From Cupriavidus agavae (GTDB lineage: Bacteria; Pseudomonadota; Gammaproteobacteria; Burkholderiales; Burkholderiaceae): a stretch of DNA of 64,000 bases. The notes below the pieces were generated by a model. It was not told the origin of the DNA. It did not search any database and saw nothing but the letters and a program-made list of their open reading frames with translations. Below, in pieces: positions 1 through 11,930 of the stretch. The first letter of the stretch is position 1; each line of letters begins with the position of its first letter. The position numbers were made by a program, and so were the translations under genes. The stretch is from NCBI RefSeq assembly GCF_004217045.1, contig NZ_SGXM01000001.1, forward strand, positions 1,240,001-1,304,000, read 5' to 3'.

Positions 1-527
1 GCCGATGGCTGTTTGTCCATAACGGCCTGATCCGCGAATACCCCCAGTTGCGGCGCGAGTTGATGCTGGCCGTGGCGCCACACCTGTTCCGCTGGATCGA
101 GGGCTCGACCGATTCCGAGGTGATGTTCTTCCTGGCGCTGACCTTTGGCCTGGAACGCGACCCGCGTGGCGCCCTGGAGCAGATGGCCGGCCTGATCGAG
201 GAAACGGCACGGCGCTGCGACGTGCAGAACCCGCTCAACATGACGGTCTGCGTAACGGACGGCAAGCAGATCGTCGCGGTCCGGTATTCGAGCGAAGGCG
301 CATCGCGGTCGCTGTTCCACAGCACGTCGTTCCGCCAATTGCGTGCGCTATATCCGGACGACCCCCGCATCATCGCCGCCGGCGACGACGCCTTCCTGGT
401 GCTGTCCGAACCGCTGATCGACGTGCAGGACGTCTGGGAGGAAATCCCCGAATCGACGATCCTCGTAGCCCGCAGCGGCGCCATCGAACGGCAGCGGTTC
501 AAGCCGAGGCTGCCAGAGATGGAGTGA
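1..527 (+). CDS. Class II glutamine amidotransferase, C-terminal part
   Basis: The reading frame is open from the window edge (frame starting at base 3) to a TGA at 525-527, so the N-terminus lies outside. The first visible residues read RWLFVHNGLI, which matches the HNG segment of class II (Ntn-type) amidotransferases of the YafJ/EgtC kind. A STDSE segment follows, and then a C-terminal domain with 'TVCVTDGKQIVAVRY' and a 'VLSEPL' strand, typical of these stand-alone proteins. The catalytic N-terminal Cys cannot be seen. The family hydrolyses glutamine or a gamma-glutamyl amide, but the acceptor here is unknown. The family call is good; the substrate is not assigned. Confidence 0.75.
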   Translation, partial: RWLFVHNGLIREYPQLRRELMLAVAPHLFRWIEGSTDSEVMFFLALTFGLERDPRGALEQMAGLIEETARRCDVQNPLNMTVCVTDGKQIVAVRYSSEGASRSLFHSTSFRQLRALYPDDPRIIAAGDDAFLVLSEPLIDVQDVWEEIPESTILVARSGAIERQRFKPRLPEME

Positions 528-614
528 GGTTGGGGGGATGGCGGGATGGGGAGTTCGGGTGTCTGTTTTGGGGGTTATATTATTTAACATAATAACCATT
601 ATTGACATGGTGGG

Positions 615-666
615 TGTCACGGCCAAGTTTTAATGTCGTACCTGAGCTAGATTGAGATGTCGTACC
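615..666 (+). repeat. Left end of ISNCY-type element
   Basis: The stretch begins TGTCACGGCCAAGTTTTAATG and holds two direct copies of ATGTCGTACC (633-642 and 657-666). It resembles the other IS ends in this window (19351-19400, and the complements of 18170-18215 and 20515-20555), all of which start TGTC and repeat an ATGTC motif about 24-26 bases apart. It lies 24 bases before a transposase start codon, as expected for a left inverted repeat. No matching right end was found after 2116. Confidence 0.6.
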
Positions 667-689
667 CCAAGGCTTCGTTGGAGCGCGAC

Positions 690-2116
690 ATGACACGACC
701 GGACACCATCACCATGAGCCTACGGGAACTGGACCGCTGCAAGATCATCGAGGCCGTCGTGCGGGGCGGCCTGATGGTCTAGCGCGCCGCCGAGAAGCTT
801 GGCATCAGCCGGCGCCAGATCGAGCGGCTGGCGCAGCGCTATCGGCAGGACGGCCCACAGGGTCTGGTCTCCCGCCGCTGGGGCCAATCTGGTCACAACC
901 AGCTCCCGCCAGGCGTCGGGGCTAGCGTGCGCGGCCTGATCCGTGACAGCTATGCCGACTTTGGCCCGACGCTCGCCGCCGAAAAGTTGCGCGAACGGCA
1001 CGGCATCCACTTGGCCAAGGAGACGGTACGCAGGATCATGATCGACGCGGGCTTCTGGGTGCCACGCAGGCAACGTCCGCCCAGGATCCATCAACCGCGC
1101 AATCGCCGGTCCTGTCTGGGCGAGTTGGTGCAGATCGACGGCAGCGATCACGCCTGGTTCGAGGACCGGGCGCCGGCCTGCACGCTGCTGGTCTTCGTGG
1201 ACGACGCCACCGGCCGCCTGCTGCAATTGCTGTTCGTGCCAACAGAATCGACGCTGGCCTATTTCGCCGCCACACGCGCCTACCTCGAGCGCCATGGCAA
1301 GCCCCAAGCGTTCTATTCCGACAAGGCTGGCGTCTTTCGGGTCAATGCGAAGGACAATGCCGAAGGCCGCGGCTATACACAGTTCGGCCGGGCGTTATAC
1401 GAGCTCAACATCGATATCGTGTGCGCCAACACAAGTCAGGCCAAGGGCCGTGTCGAACGGATGAACGGCACGCTGCAGGACCGTCTGGTCAAGGAGCTGC
1501 GGCTGCACGGGATCAATTCGATGGAAGCGGCGAACAGGTTCGCGCCCATCTTCATGGCCGACTTCAACGCTCGCTTTGGCAAAACGCCGCGCAGTGAGTT
1601 CGATGCGCACCGGCCGTTGCGCGGCGATGAGAATCTGGCACGGATTTCAGTTGGCGGGAGTGGCGCAAGGTGTCACAGAGCCTGACGCTGCAGTACGCCA
1701 AGGTGTTGTACATGCTCGAGGATCTTCCCGAGCACCGGGGGTTGATCCACCACTATATCGAGGTCGCCGAGTATCCCGATGGGCATGTCGAGTTGTGGGC
1801 GAATGGCGGCCCCCTCCCCTACACCACTTACGATCGCTTTCCGGAGGTCGACCAGGGCGCGATCGTCGACAACAAGCGGCTGGGCCGGACACTGGCTATC
1901 GCAGCGGAGGTTCAGTCGTTGCGTGACAACCGCCGCTTCGCAGCCCCCTCACGGACGCTGCACGGCGAGCCACCGCGGCCCGCCAAGGTGCCGCTGAACG
2001 TCAAGCGACAGCGATTGGTAAACCGGCTCGACCTCGAACAGGCGATGCGAAACCATCCTCTCTCTGCATCGAACGACGACTCAGTCGATGGTCCTCCCAG
2101 GCCGCCCACGACTTAG
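690..2116 (+). pseudogene. ISNCY-type transposase, broken by a stop and a frameshift
   Basis: The ATG at 690 opens a frame with an N-terminal helix-turn-helix (AAEKLGISRRQIERLAQRY) and an integrase-like DDE core containing 'QIDGSDHAWFED', 'FVDDATGRLL', 'FYSDKAGVF' and 'QAKGRVERMNGTLQDRLVKE'. This is the pattern of ISNCY transposases common in Burkholderiales. Two lesions kill it. An in-frame TAG at 780-782 probably replaces a CAG glutamine codon. One T is missing in the run near 1645-1647, which moves the C-terminal half (from 'VSQSLTLQYAKVLYMLED' to the stop at 2116) into another frame. Restoring both gives one continuous protein. It is not expected to be functional. Confidence 0.85.
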
Positions 2117-2292
2117 ATGGCGCTTTCCGACCCTTCTGAGACGTATGAGGACGTTGGACGGATGGCCGTTGCTATCGACTATCAGACATAGAAGTCGCCT
2201 CAAATCTGCGCGGCTGGGGCACAGGATGCCCACTCGGCAGCCTGTCTCCAGTCGCGCATCACTGTTCACTTCCCCTGAGGCAGCATCTCGAA

Positions 2293-3285
2293 CTATTCGA
2301 TGGTGACATTGCCCTCCTTTACGAGGGTAGCGAACTTGCTGGTCTCGTCATTGATGCGCTTGGCAAAAGCTTCAGGCGTACTAGACATCGGCTCGGCACC
2401 TGCAGCGAGCATACGTTGCTGGAAGTCGGGTGAGCTGACAATCTTTACAATTTCTGTGTTAAGTTTTGTGACGACGGGCTTAGGTGTTGCAGCGGGAGCG
2501 AGCACGCCGAACCAGGTACCAATGTCGAAGCCTTTGAGACCCGCCTCGTCCATTGTGGGTACGTCAGGCATGGCGCTCGACCGCTTCGCTGTGGTGACTG
2601 CCAGCGCTTTCAGCTTGCCGCCCTTGATGTGCGGTAGCACCGTCGTCAGGGTGTCGAAAGACATGAAAACCTGACCGCCGAGGAGGTCCGTGGTGAGCGG
2701 ACCGCTGCCCTTGTATGGCACGTGCAGCAACTTGACGCCGGTCGTCGCCTGAAACTGGGTTCCGATCAGGTGTTGCGCAGTGCCGTTGCCATTGGAGCCA
2801 TACGACAACTCTGGAGATGTCTTCTTCGCAAATGCGACAAGTTCCGCGACATTCTTTGCGGGCGTCTTTGCGCTGTTGATGACCAGCACGTTAGGGACCA
2901 TCGCCAGTGTGGATACCGGGGTCAGGTCCTTCTGGAAACTGTAGGGGAGCTTCTTGTAGACGGACGTGGCAATGGTGTGGTGGACGGCGCCCATCAGCAG
3001 CGTGTAGCCGTCCGGCTTGGCTTTCGCAACGTAGTCCGCGCCGACCGTGGCACCCGCGCCTGGACGGTTTTCAACAATGACGGGCTGGCCGAGCGCTTTG
3101 GACAACTGATCGCCCAGCGCGCGTGCCAGGACATCGGTCGTGCCGCCAGACGGGAACGGAACGACCAGGCTAATCGGCTTGGCTGGCCAGTCCTGTGCAA
3201 ATGCCTGCGACGCTGCGCAGATTCCAAAGCCGATCACGAAAAGCCCGCAGAGGCCACGGACGCGTTGAGTCGTGAATGTACGCAT
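2293..3285 (-). CDS. Bug/TctC-family periplasmic solute-binding protein
   Basis: This is a 330-residue receptor of the tripartite tricarboxylate transporter (TTT/Bug) family. It has a Sec signal peptide ending ASQAFAQ, then the family hallmark 'WPAKPISLVVPFPSGGTTD', 'IVENRPGAGATVGADYVAK' and the later 'HVPYKGSGPLTTDLLGGQV'. The start is the ATG at 3285, preceded by AAAGGAG at good spacing; the frame stays open upstream but without a signal sequence. It is the last gene of the tartrate/glycerate operon, 44 bases after enolase, so a hydroxy-carboxylate such as tartrate or glycerate is a plausible ligand (inference). No TctA/TctB membrane subunits are nearby. It could serve as a sensor or use a transporter encoded elsewhere. 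Confidence 0.88.
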   Translation of the reverse strand: MRTFTTQRVRGLCGLFVIGFGICAASQAFAQDWPAKPISLVVPFPSGGTTDVLARALGDQLSKALGQPVIVENRPGAGATVGADYVAKAKPDGYTLLMGAVHHTIATSVYKKLPYSFQKDLTPVSTLAMVPNVLVINSAKTPAKNVAELVAFAKKTSPELSYGSNGNGTAQHLIGTQFQATTGVKLLHVPYKGSGPLTTDLLGGQVFMSFDTLTTVLPHIKGGKLKALAVTTAKRSSAMPDVPTMDEAGLKGFDIGTWFGVLAPAATPKPVVTKLNTEIVKIVSSPDFQQRMLAAGAEPMSSTPEAFAKRINDETSKFATLVKEGNVTIE

Positions 3286-3329
3286 GTTTGTCTCCTTTGA
3301 TTGTATTGATGGCAATGCGTGGTGATGTG

Positions 3330-6052
<2,723 letters not shown>

Positions 6053-6064
6053 GGTGATACTCCA

Positions 6065-7336
6065 TCAGGGCGCGATCAGAATCGCGCGGAAATCGTTGAC
6101 GTTGGTGAGGGTGGGGCCGGTAATGACTGCATCCCCAAGGGCTTCGAAGAAACCGTGGCCATCGTTGTTGGCTAGCGCATCCTGTGGACGGATACCCAGT
6201 GCCCAGGCACGCTGCAAGGTGTCGGGCGTCACGATGGCGCCGGCAATCTCTTCCTGGCCGTCGACGCCATCCGTGTCGCCTGCGAGGGCATGAATGCGTG
6301 TGTCGCCGCGCAACGTCAACGCGAGTGCGAGCAGGAATTCGACGTTGCGGCCACCGCGCCCCGTGCCTCGTACGGTCACGGTCGTTTCTCCGCCCGACAA
6401 CAGCACGCACGGCGAAGGAAACAACTGGTGGTTTGCCGATTCCAGCGCGAGAGCACCGAGCACCAGCCCCACATCGCGCGCCTCGCCCTCGATGGCATCG
6501 CCCAGCACATGCACGGGTAGCCCCGCTGCAGACGCCACGTTTGCCGCGGCCCGTAGCGCCATCCGTGGGGTAGCGATCAACGTGGTGTCGATGCGCGGGA
6601 GCCGCGGATCGCCGGGCTTGACGGTCTCGGCCTCGTCGGAGTCCAGCACGCGCATGACGTGCGCTGGCAACGCCAGTCCATAGCGCCGGAGAATGTCGAT
6701 CGCCTCCTGGCGCGTCGTGGGATCGGGGACCGTGGGGCCGGACGCAATGTCGATGGGGTCGTCGCCCGGAACGTCCGACAAAAGCAGGTTGCAGACGCGA
6801 GCCGGGTAGCAGGCCGCCGCCAACCGTCCGCCCTTGATCGCCGAGAGATGGCGCCTGACGCAGTTCATCTCCGTGATCGTGGCGCCGGACTTGAGCAGAT
6901 CGCGATTGATCTGCTGCTTGTCATCGAGCGAGATGCCCGTCAGCGGTAGCGGCAACAGTGCAGAGCCGCCACCGGAAATCAGGCTGACAACCAGATCGTC
7001 CTCGGTCAGGCGGGACACGAGTTCCAGCATGCGGCGCGCAGCATTGTGGCCGGCGGTGTCCGGCACTGGATGCGCCGCTTCCACGATCTCGATCTGCTCG
7101 CAGGGCACGGCGTAGCCGTAACGGGTCACGACCAGACCCTCCAGCGGACCTTGCCAGGCCCTCTCGAAAGCCTGCGCCATGGCTGCCGATGCCTTGCCGG
7201 CACCGATCACGATGGTGCGTCCCTTGGGGCGGTCTGGCAGATGGCGCGCCAGCGTGAGCGACGGCTGCGCAGCGGCGATGGCGGCATCGAACATGCGGCG
7301 CAGCAGCGCGCTGGCCTGTGGGGTGTCGAATGTCAT
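6065..7336 (-). CDS. ttuD: Glycerate 2-kinase (GckA/TtuD, MOFRL family)
   Basis: This type II glycerate kinase phosphorylates D-glycerate to 2-phosphoglycerate. The N-terminal domain has 'GRTIVIGAGKASAAMAQAFE' and 'VEAAHPVPD', then 'LISGGGSALLPLP'. The C-terminal MOFRL-type domain has 'CVLLSGGETTVTVRGTGRGG' and 'ALAGDTDGVDG'. Such genes are often labelled hydroxypyruvate reductase from early tartrate-operon work; the sequence is the kinase family. Two ATGs are available, at 7342 and 7336. The GAGG that overlaps the dctA stop codon is about 8 bases before the second, so 7336 is preferred (423 residues). Tight spacing to dctA (10 bases) suggests coupled translation. Confidence 0.9.
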   Translation of the reverse strand: MTFDTPQASALLRRMFDAAIAAAQPSLTLARHLPDRPKGRTIVIGAGKASAAMAQAFERAWQGPLEGLVVTRYGYAVPCEQIEIVEAAHPVPDTAGHNAARRMLELVSRLTEDDLVVSLISGGGSALLPLPLTGISLDDKQQINRDLLKSGATITEMNCVRRHLSAIKGGRLAAACYPARVCNLLLSDVPGDDPIDIASGPTVPDPTTRQEAIDILRRYGLALPAHVMRVLDSDEAETVKPGDPRLPRIDTTLIATPRMALRAAANVASAAGLPVHVLGDAIEGEARDVGLVLGALALESANHQLFPSPCVLLSGGETTVTVRGTGRGGRNVEFLLALALTLRGDTRIHALAGDTDGVDGQEEIAGAIVTPDTLQRAWALGIRPQDALANNDGHGFFEALGDAVITGPTLTNVNDFRAILIAP

Positions 7337-7346
7337 CGTCATCGCC

Positions 7347-8702
7347 TCAATGCATCAGGCCGGCGTGGGCATCGGCGGCACGAGACAGTCTCGATCCCAG
7401 TGACGGAGATTCTGCGGTCTCCACCAGCACCTCGGGGTCATCGACAAGTTTGCCGTCGAGTGCATCGTCCAGTTGCTTCTGATCGATGGCGCCCACCCAC
7501 CGGGCGATGGCCAGCGTACCGACCGCATTGCCTATCGTATTGGTAATGGCACGCGCTTCCGACATAAAGCGGTCCACGCCCAGCAACAGCACCATGCCTG
7601 CAACGGGAATCTTGCCCATCGATGCCAGCGTGGCCGCGAGCGTGATGAAGCCGGAGCCGGTCACGCCAGCCGATCCTTTGGATGTCAGCAGCAACACGCC
7701 GAGCACCACGAGCTGATCGGTCAGCGTCAACGGTGTGTTCGTCGCCTGGGCAATGAAGATGGCGGCCATCGTGTAGTAGATGCACTGGCCGTCAGGATTG
7801 AATGTGAGTCCGGACGGGACCACCAGACCTACCACGGGCTTGGAGACACCGGCGTTCTCCAGCTTGCGCATCAACTGCGGTACGACCGATTCCGACGAAC
7901 TGGTGCCCAGCACCGTGAACAGCTCGTCGCGGATATAGCGCAGGAATTTCCAAAGGCTGAATCCCGCCAGACGTGCCACACCGCCGAGAACGATCACCAC
8001 GAACAGGAAGCAAGTGACGTACATCGTTCCCATCAACTTGCCGAGCAAAACTACCGACCCCAATCCATACTTGCCTACGGTAAAAGCCATAGCGCCAAAC
8101 GCTGCCAGCGGTGCCAGCCGCATGACCATGCCCACCACCGAGAAAATGCCGTGCGTAAAGGAATCGAGGAAGTCCACCACGGGCTTGGCGCGTGGGCCGA
8201 TGTGCGACAGGGCAATGCCGAACAGCGTGGCGAACACGAGGATCTGCAGAATGTCGTTGCGCGCCAGGGAGTCGATCACGCTGGTCGGCACCATGTTCAT
8301 CAGGAAGTCGATGAACGAATGCGGTTTCTCGGCAGCGTGGGTGTAACTGGAAATGGCCTTGGCGTCGAGATGCGCCGCATCGACGTTCATGCCGGCGCCT
8401 GGCTGCACAAGGTTTACGACGATCAGGCCGAGTGCCAGCGCGAATGTGGAGAGAATCTCGAAGTAGAGCAGCGCACGTATGCCCACACGGCCCAGTTCCT
8501 TCATGTTCTCCATGCGCGCAATGCCGAGGACAACGGTGGCAAAGATGATCGGCGCAAAGACCATCTTGATGAGCTTGATGAAAATGTCGCCGAATGGCTT
8601 GAGGCTGCTGCCGAGATCGGGATAGAAGACGCCCAGCGCAATGCCGGCTGATACGCCGAGCAAAACTTGCACGTATAGCTTGCCCAATAGCCTTTGAATC
8701 AT
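7347..8702 (-). CDS. dctA: C4-dicarboxylate:cation symporter DctA
   Basis: The 451-residue DAACS-family inner-membrane symporter has about eight hydrophobic segments and re-entrant loops. It shows the serine-rich 'VLGTSSSESVVPQLMRKLE', 'PSGLTFNPDGQCIYYTMAAIF', 'LLLTSKGSAGVTGSGFITLA' and 'LLGVDRFMSEARAITNTIGN', all hallmarks of DctA. The start ATG at 8702 follows CAGGAGA; the frame is open further upstream but gives a polar, non-membrane extension. It normally imports succinate, fumarate or malate. Lying between tartrate dehydrogenase and glycerate kinase, it probably brings tartrate or malate into the cell (inference from context). Confidence 0.93.
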   Translation of the reverse strand: MIQRLLGKLYVQVLLGVSAGIALGVFYPDLGSSLKPFGDIFIKLIKMVFAPIIFATVVLGIARMENMKELGRVGIRALLYFEILSTFALALGLIVVNLVQPGAGMNVDAAHLDAKAISSYTHAAEKPHSFIDFLMNMVPTSVIDSLARNDILQILVFATLFGIALSHIGPRAKPVVDFLDSFTHGIFSVVGMVMRLAPLAAFGAMAFTVGKYGLGSVVLLGKLMGTMYVTCFLFVVIVLGGVARLAGFSLWKFLRYIRDELFTVLGTSSSESVVPQLMRKLENAGVSKPVVGLVVPSGLTFNPDGQCIYYTMAAIFIAQATNTPLTLTDQLVVLGVLLLTSKGSAGVTGSGFITLAATLASMGKIPVAGMVLLLGVDRFMSEARAITNTIGNAVGTLAIARWVGAIDQKQLDDALDGKLVDDPEVLVETAESPSLGSRLSRAADAHAGLMH

Positions 8703-8783
8703 GGCTGTCTCCTGCTGATTCGAGGTGAGTCGCTTGCGGTCGAGGGCTCTGTTGGCCGTTGTCGGAGTCCGCAAGGAAGCGGA

Positions 8784-8828
8784 CGCGTGCGAGGCACGCG
8801 CCGGCTGGCAACCCGGCCATGGCCGGGT
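8784..8828 (-). repeat. Two tandem hairpins in the ttuC-dctA gap
   Basis: In the 162-base gap inside the operon, a 7-bp stem (CGCGTGC/GCACGCG, loop GAG, 8784-8800) is followed by a perfect 18-base palindrome, ACCCGGCCATGGCCGGGT (8811-8828). Neither has a T-run. Likely roles are RNA processing or stabilisation of the ttuC message relative to the downstream genes, or a REP-like insertion. The function is inferred only from position. Confidence 0.5.
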
Positions 8829-8864
8829 GCGAGGGGTGCTACAGGTGAAGCAGGGATTGAGGGC

Positions 8865-9953
8865 TTATGCGGCCTTGGCTTGGCGATGCGCCGCCAGGTA
8901 GTCGCAGACGGCCTTGGTCACATCGACCGTCTTTGCATTCCCGCCAAGGTCCCCGGTATGCAGCGCCGGGTTGGCGGTCACGGCTTCGATGGCGGCCATT
9001 ACGCGTTGCGCGGCGGCGTTCTCGCCCAGATGCTCCAGCAGCATGACCACCGACCAGAATGTGCCGACCGGATTGGCGAGGCCCTTGCCCATGATGTCGA
9101 AGGCGGAACCGTGAATCGGCTCGAACATCGACGGATAGCGACGCTCTGGATCGATATTGCCAGTGGGGGCGATCCCGAGGCTGCCGGCCAGCGCGGCGGC
9201 GAGGTCGCTCAGGATGTCGGCGTGCAGATTGGTAGCGACGATGGTGTCGAGCGTCTTGGGTCGGTTCACCATGCGCGCCGTGGCGGCGTCCACCAGTTCC
9301 TTGTCCCAGGTGACATCGGGAAAGTCCTTCGCTACCTGCACGGCCACTTCGTCCCACATCACCATGGCATGACGCTGTGCGTTCGACTTGGTAATCACGG
9401 TCAGCAGCTTGCGCGGACGCGATTGGGCCAGCTTGAACGCGAACCGCAGGATGCGTTCCACGCCAACGCGCGTCATCATCGACACATCTGTCGCCGCTTC
9501 GATCGGATGGCCTTGGTGGACGCGGCCACCCACGCCAGAGTACTCGCCTTCGGAGTTCTCGCGCACGATGACCCAGTTCAGATCTTCCGGTGCGCAACGC
9601 TTGAGCGGCCCATCGATGCCGGGCAGGATGCGCGTGGGACGCACATTGGCGTACTGGTCGAAGCCTTGACAGATCTTGAGGCGCAGCCCCCAGAGCGTGA
9701 TGTGGTCCGGAATCTGGTTGTCGCCAGCGGAGCCGAACAGGATTGCATCCTTGTCGCGCAGTGCGTCGAGACCATCGGCCGGCATCATCACGCCGTGCTG
9801 GCGGTAGTAGTCGCCGCCCCAGTCGAAGTTTTCGAACTCGAAGCGGAATTCTGCGCCGGCGGCGACCAGGACTTCCATGATTTCCCGGCCAGCCGGGACG
9901 ACTTCCTTGCCAATGCCGTCGCCGGGAATGGTTGCAATCTTGTACGTCTTCAT
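8865..9953 (-). CDS. ttuC: Tartrate dehydrogenase/decarboxylase (D-malate dehydrogenase type)
   Basis: This 362-residue NAD- and divalent-metal-dependent beta-decarboxylating dehydrogenase is of the isocitrate/isopropylmalate dehydrogenase family. It has 'ATIPGDGIGKEVVPAG' at the N-terminus, 'LFGSAGDNQIPDHITLWGLR', 'VRENSEGEYSGVGGR' with the catalytic Tyr, 'ATNLHADILSDLAAALAG' with metal-binding Asp residues and 'FEPIHGSAFDI' near residue 275. The DHITLWGLRL segment is typical of TtuC and not of LeuB. TtuC enzymes oxidise tartrate, turn meso-tartrate into D-glycerate, and convert D-malate to pyruvate. The start ATG at 9953 follows AGGAG. It is the first gene of the operon, divergent from a LysR regulator, and the following genes consume D-glycerate. 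Confidence 0.92.
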   Translation of the reverse strand: MKTYKIATIPGDGIGKEVVPAGREIMEVLVAAGAEFRFEFENFDWGGDYYRQHGVMMPADGLDALRDKDAILFGSAGDNQIPDHITLWGLRLKICQGFDQYANVRPTRILPGIDGPLKRCAPEDLNWVIVRENSEGEYSGVGGRVHQGHPIEAATDVSMMTRVGVERILRFAFKLAQSRPRKLLTVITKSNAQRHAMVMWDEVAVQVAKDFPDVTWDKELVDAATARMVNRPKTLDTIVATNLHADILSDLAAALAGSLGIAPTGNIDPERRYPSMFEPIHGSAFDIMGKGLANPVGTFWSVVMLLEHLGENAAAQRVMAAIEAVTANPALHTGDLGGNAKTVDVTKAVCDYLAAHRQAKAA

Positions 9954-10058
9954 CTTTCGTCTCCTGTCTGGTCTGGAAAATCCGTTTGGTGCCGTCATCG
10001 CTGTCGAGAGCGTGAAACGGATTCTGGACGGTGGACGAAGTTTTGGATCGCGATTAAA

Positions 10059-10075
10059 GTTAAACCATTCTTAAC
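10059..10075. promoter_or_regulatory. Candidate LysR operator between ttuC and its regulator
   Basis: GTTAA-accattc-TTAAC is a perfect inverted repeat with a 7-base spacer and contains the T-N11-A pattern bound by LysR-type regulators. It lies in the 141-base divergent region, 20 bases before the LysR start. Binding and inducer are inferred. Confidence 0.45.
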
Positions 10076-10094
10076 CACAAGGTTGAAAGTGACC

Positions 10095-11024
10095 ATGGCT
10101 TCCAACAGTGCGATCCAGCCGGCCGAGTTGGGCTTTTTCGCGGCATTGGCGACGGCTGGCAGCCTCAGCGCTGCCGCCCGGGACCTCGGCGTCACGACGG
10201 CGGCGGTCAGCAAGCGGCTGGGCCAGATGGAGACGCGCATCGGCATGCCGTTGGTGACACGTACCACCCGGCGCATGAGCCTGACACCGGAAGGCGAGGT
10301 ACTGCTGGAACATGCCCGCCGTATCCTGGGGGAGCTTGACGACCTTGAGCAGTTGCTGACCAGCGCCAAAGGCAGGCCGAGCGGCTTGCTGCGCGTCAAC
10401 GCCACACTGGGTTTTGGACGCATGCATGTGGCACCGGTGATTTCCGAGTACAGCCGGATGTATCCCGAGGTAGACGTCCAATTGCAACTGTCTGCGGACC
10501 CACCCCCACTAACCGAGGATGCATTCGATGTTTGCGTGCGATTCGGGGAGCCGCCCGACGCCCGCATCGTGGCGCGCAAGCTCGCGCCGAATCGCCGGTT
10601 GCTGGTTGCCTCGCCACGCTATCTGCGCGAGCAGGGCATACCCCAGACCCCGGTAGACTTGCAACGGCACAATTGCATAGGTATCCGCCAGGGAAGCGAC
10701 GCCTACGGCGTGTGGCGACTCACGCCCTTGAAGGGCGCCAAGGCACGTACCGAGTCGATCCATGTCCGAGGCAACCTCACAACCAATGACGGCGAGATTG
10801 CAGTCAGCTGGGCTTTGGAAGGGCATGGCATCGTACTCCGCGCGGAATGGGACGTTGACCGCTATCTCCGCAGCGGCAGGCTGGTACAGGTCCTGCCGCA
10901 GTATGTGACACCCGAAGCAAACATTTATGCGGTCTACCAGCAGAGGCATCAGCTCTCTTCTCGGATACGGCTTTTCGTCGAGTATCTCGGTGAAAAGTTC
11001 GCGGCGTTCGGTCAATCGATCTAA
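10095..11024 (+). CDS. LysR-family regulator of the tartrate/glycerate operon
   Basis: The 309-residue protein has an N-terminal winged helix-turn-helix ('GFFAALATAGSLSAAARDLG', 'TAAVSKRLGQMETRIG') and a periplasmic-binding-like effector domain from about residue 90. The start ATG at 10095 gives the usual family length; longer versions would read through the intergenic region. It is transcribed divergently from ttuC, the standard arrangement for a LysR activator of the neighbouring operon. The inducer is most likely tartrate, malate or glycerate (inference). Confidence 0.9.
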   Translation: MASNSAIQPAELGFFAALATAGSLSAAARDLGVTTAAVSKRLGQMETRIGMPLVTRTTRRMSLTPEGEVLLEHARRILGELDDLEQLLTSAKGRPSGLLRVNATLGFGRMHVAPVISEYSRMYPEVDVQLQLSADPPPLTEDAFDVCVRFGEPPDARIVARKLAPNRRLLVASPRYLREQGIPQTPVDLQRHNCIGIRQGSDAYGVWRLTPLKGAKARTESIHVRGNLTTNDGEIAVSWALEGHGIVLRAEWDVDRYLRSGRLVQVLPQYVTPEANIYAVYQQRHQLSSRIRLFVEYLGEKFAAFGQSI

Positions 11025-11369
11025 GGTTCAGCAACGACCGTTTCCATTCCAAGAAGGGACGATGTGCGAAGCGGTCCCCGTGACCGCTTCTGGCCGATCT
11101 GAGACATAGCCCCATCAGACTGGCGGATTGGAGTATCGCATGGTGGCCACGGGCTGCTACCGGCCAGTTTGAGTCATTCGCACAGTCGGCCATGAGTGAC
11201 CGTTTCAGATCGAACCGGTCATTGATCGACCTGCCCCCAAGAGCAAAAAAAAACTTGTCCAGTAGGACGTGGCAGAACATTCTGAATACCGTCGATTTCT
11301 CGGCGCGGCATCGCTGCCTATGACGTTGAACGTGGGTAGTTCGAGTGTGATCTTATCAGCGCCTTTTTA
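11025..11369. other. Gene-free stretch with one hairpin
   Basis: No convincing coding frame is seen on either strand. A perfect hairpin at 11068-11090 is listed separately. The rest looks like degraded sequence leading into the TonB-receptor fragment. Confidence 0.5.
11068..11090 (+). terminator. Hairpin after the LysR gene
   Basis: GAAGCGGTC-cccgt-GACCGCTTC is a perfect 9-bp stem with a 5-base loop, starting 44 bases after the LysR stop codon. There is no T-run, so it is not a classic intrinsic terminator. It may still stop or protect the LysR transcript. Confidence 0.4.
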
Positions 11370-11819
11370 CTATTTCACTCGCACGCTTACCTTGAGGCAG
11401 TGCAAGTTCGCCGGATCGAAACCTAGAAAATTCCAGAGCACACCCACGCGGAAGTTCTGGGTTCGGCCGGATGAATGTGGTTGATCGTTGATACCGGTAG
11501 CCACGCCATCCAAATTGCGCGGCGAGGTCTCGCCCTTCAGCAGCGATGCGTAGTGGTAGTCCATGTCGTTCACACGCCCGCCGGACAGGTTGAGCCCTTC
11601 AACAAACACCCATACATCGTCGAGCACGCGATATCCCAGCTTCAGGTTCAGCAGGAACGACGAAGTCGAGCGCACGCTGTTGTCCTTGATCAGCGCGCGC
11701 GGACCAAAATAGCGGCTACGCGCGCCCACCGACCAGCGCCCCCAGTTGTACGAGACGCCCATCGATGTCGTGGTCTGGGTCGATGCCGGGATGTAGTCAC
11801 AGATGGGGCCACAGTGCAC
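11370..11819 (-). pseudogene. C-terminal remnant of a TonB-dependent outer-membrane receptor
   Basis: About 120 residues look like the last beta-strands of a TonB-dependent receptor: 'GVSYNWGRWSVGARSRYFGP' and 'LLNLKLGYRVLDDVWVFVEG' show alternating aromatic/hydrophobic strands, and 'NFRVGVLWNF' is a typical final strand. In an intact receptor the chain would end at that last Phe; here the frame reads on for about 13 unrelated residues. The plug domain, TonB box and most of the barrel are missing. This is a relic, and its former ligand cannot be inferred. Confidence 0.6.
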
Positions 11820-11930
11820 CCCGTCCTGTCACCGTGCAAATGGGAAAGCATCGTCTCGCGCGATCTCCCACACTGGATGCTCACCTCGACATCATTCTGA
11901 TACGGGTATCACACCCACCGGACGCCCATC

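Noticed and set aside
2117..2292. Searched for a right inverted repeat of the first ISNCY-type element
   Set aside because: No sequence resembling the ends at 18170-18215 or 20515-20555 was found; the right end seems lost.
6065..7336. Hydroxypyruvate reductase
   Set aside because: This historical name is often attached to TtuD-like genes, but the protein has glycerate 2-kinase (MOFRL) domains and no dehydrogenase Rossmann motif.
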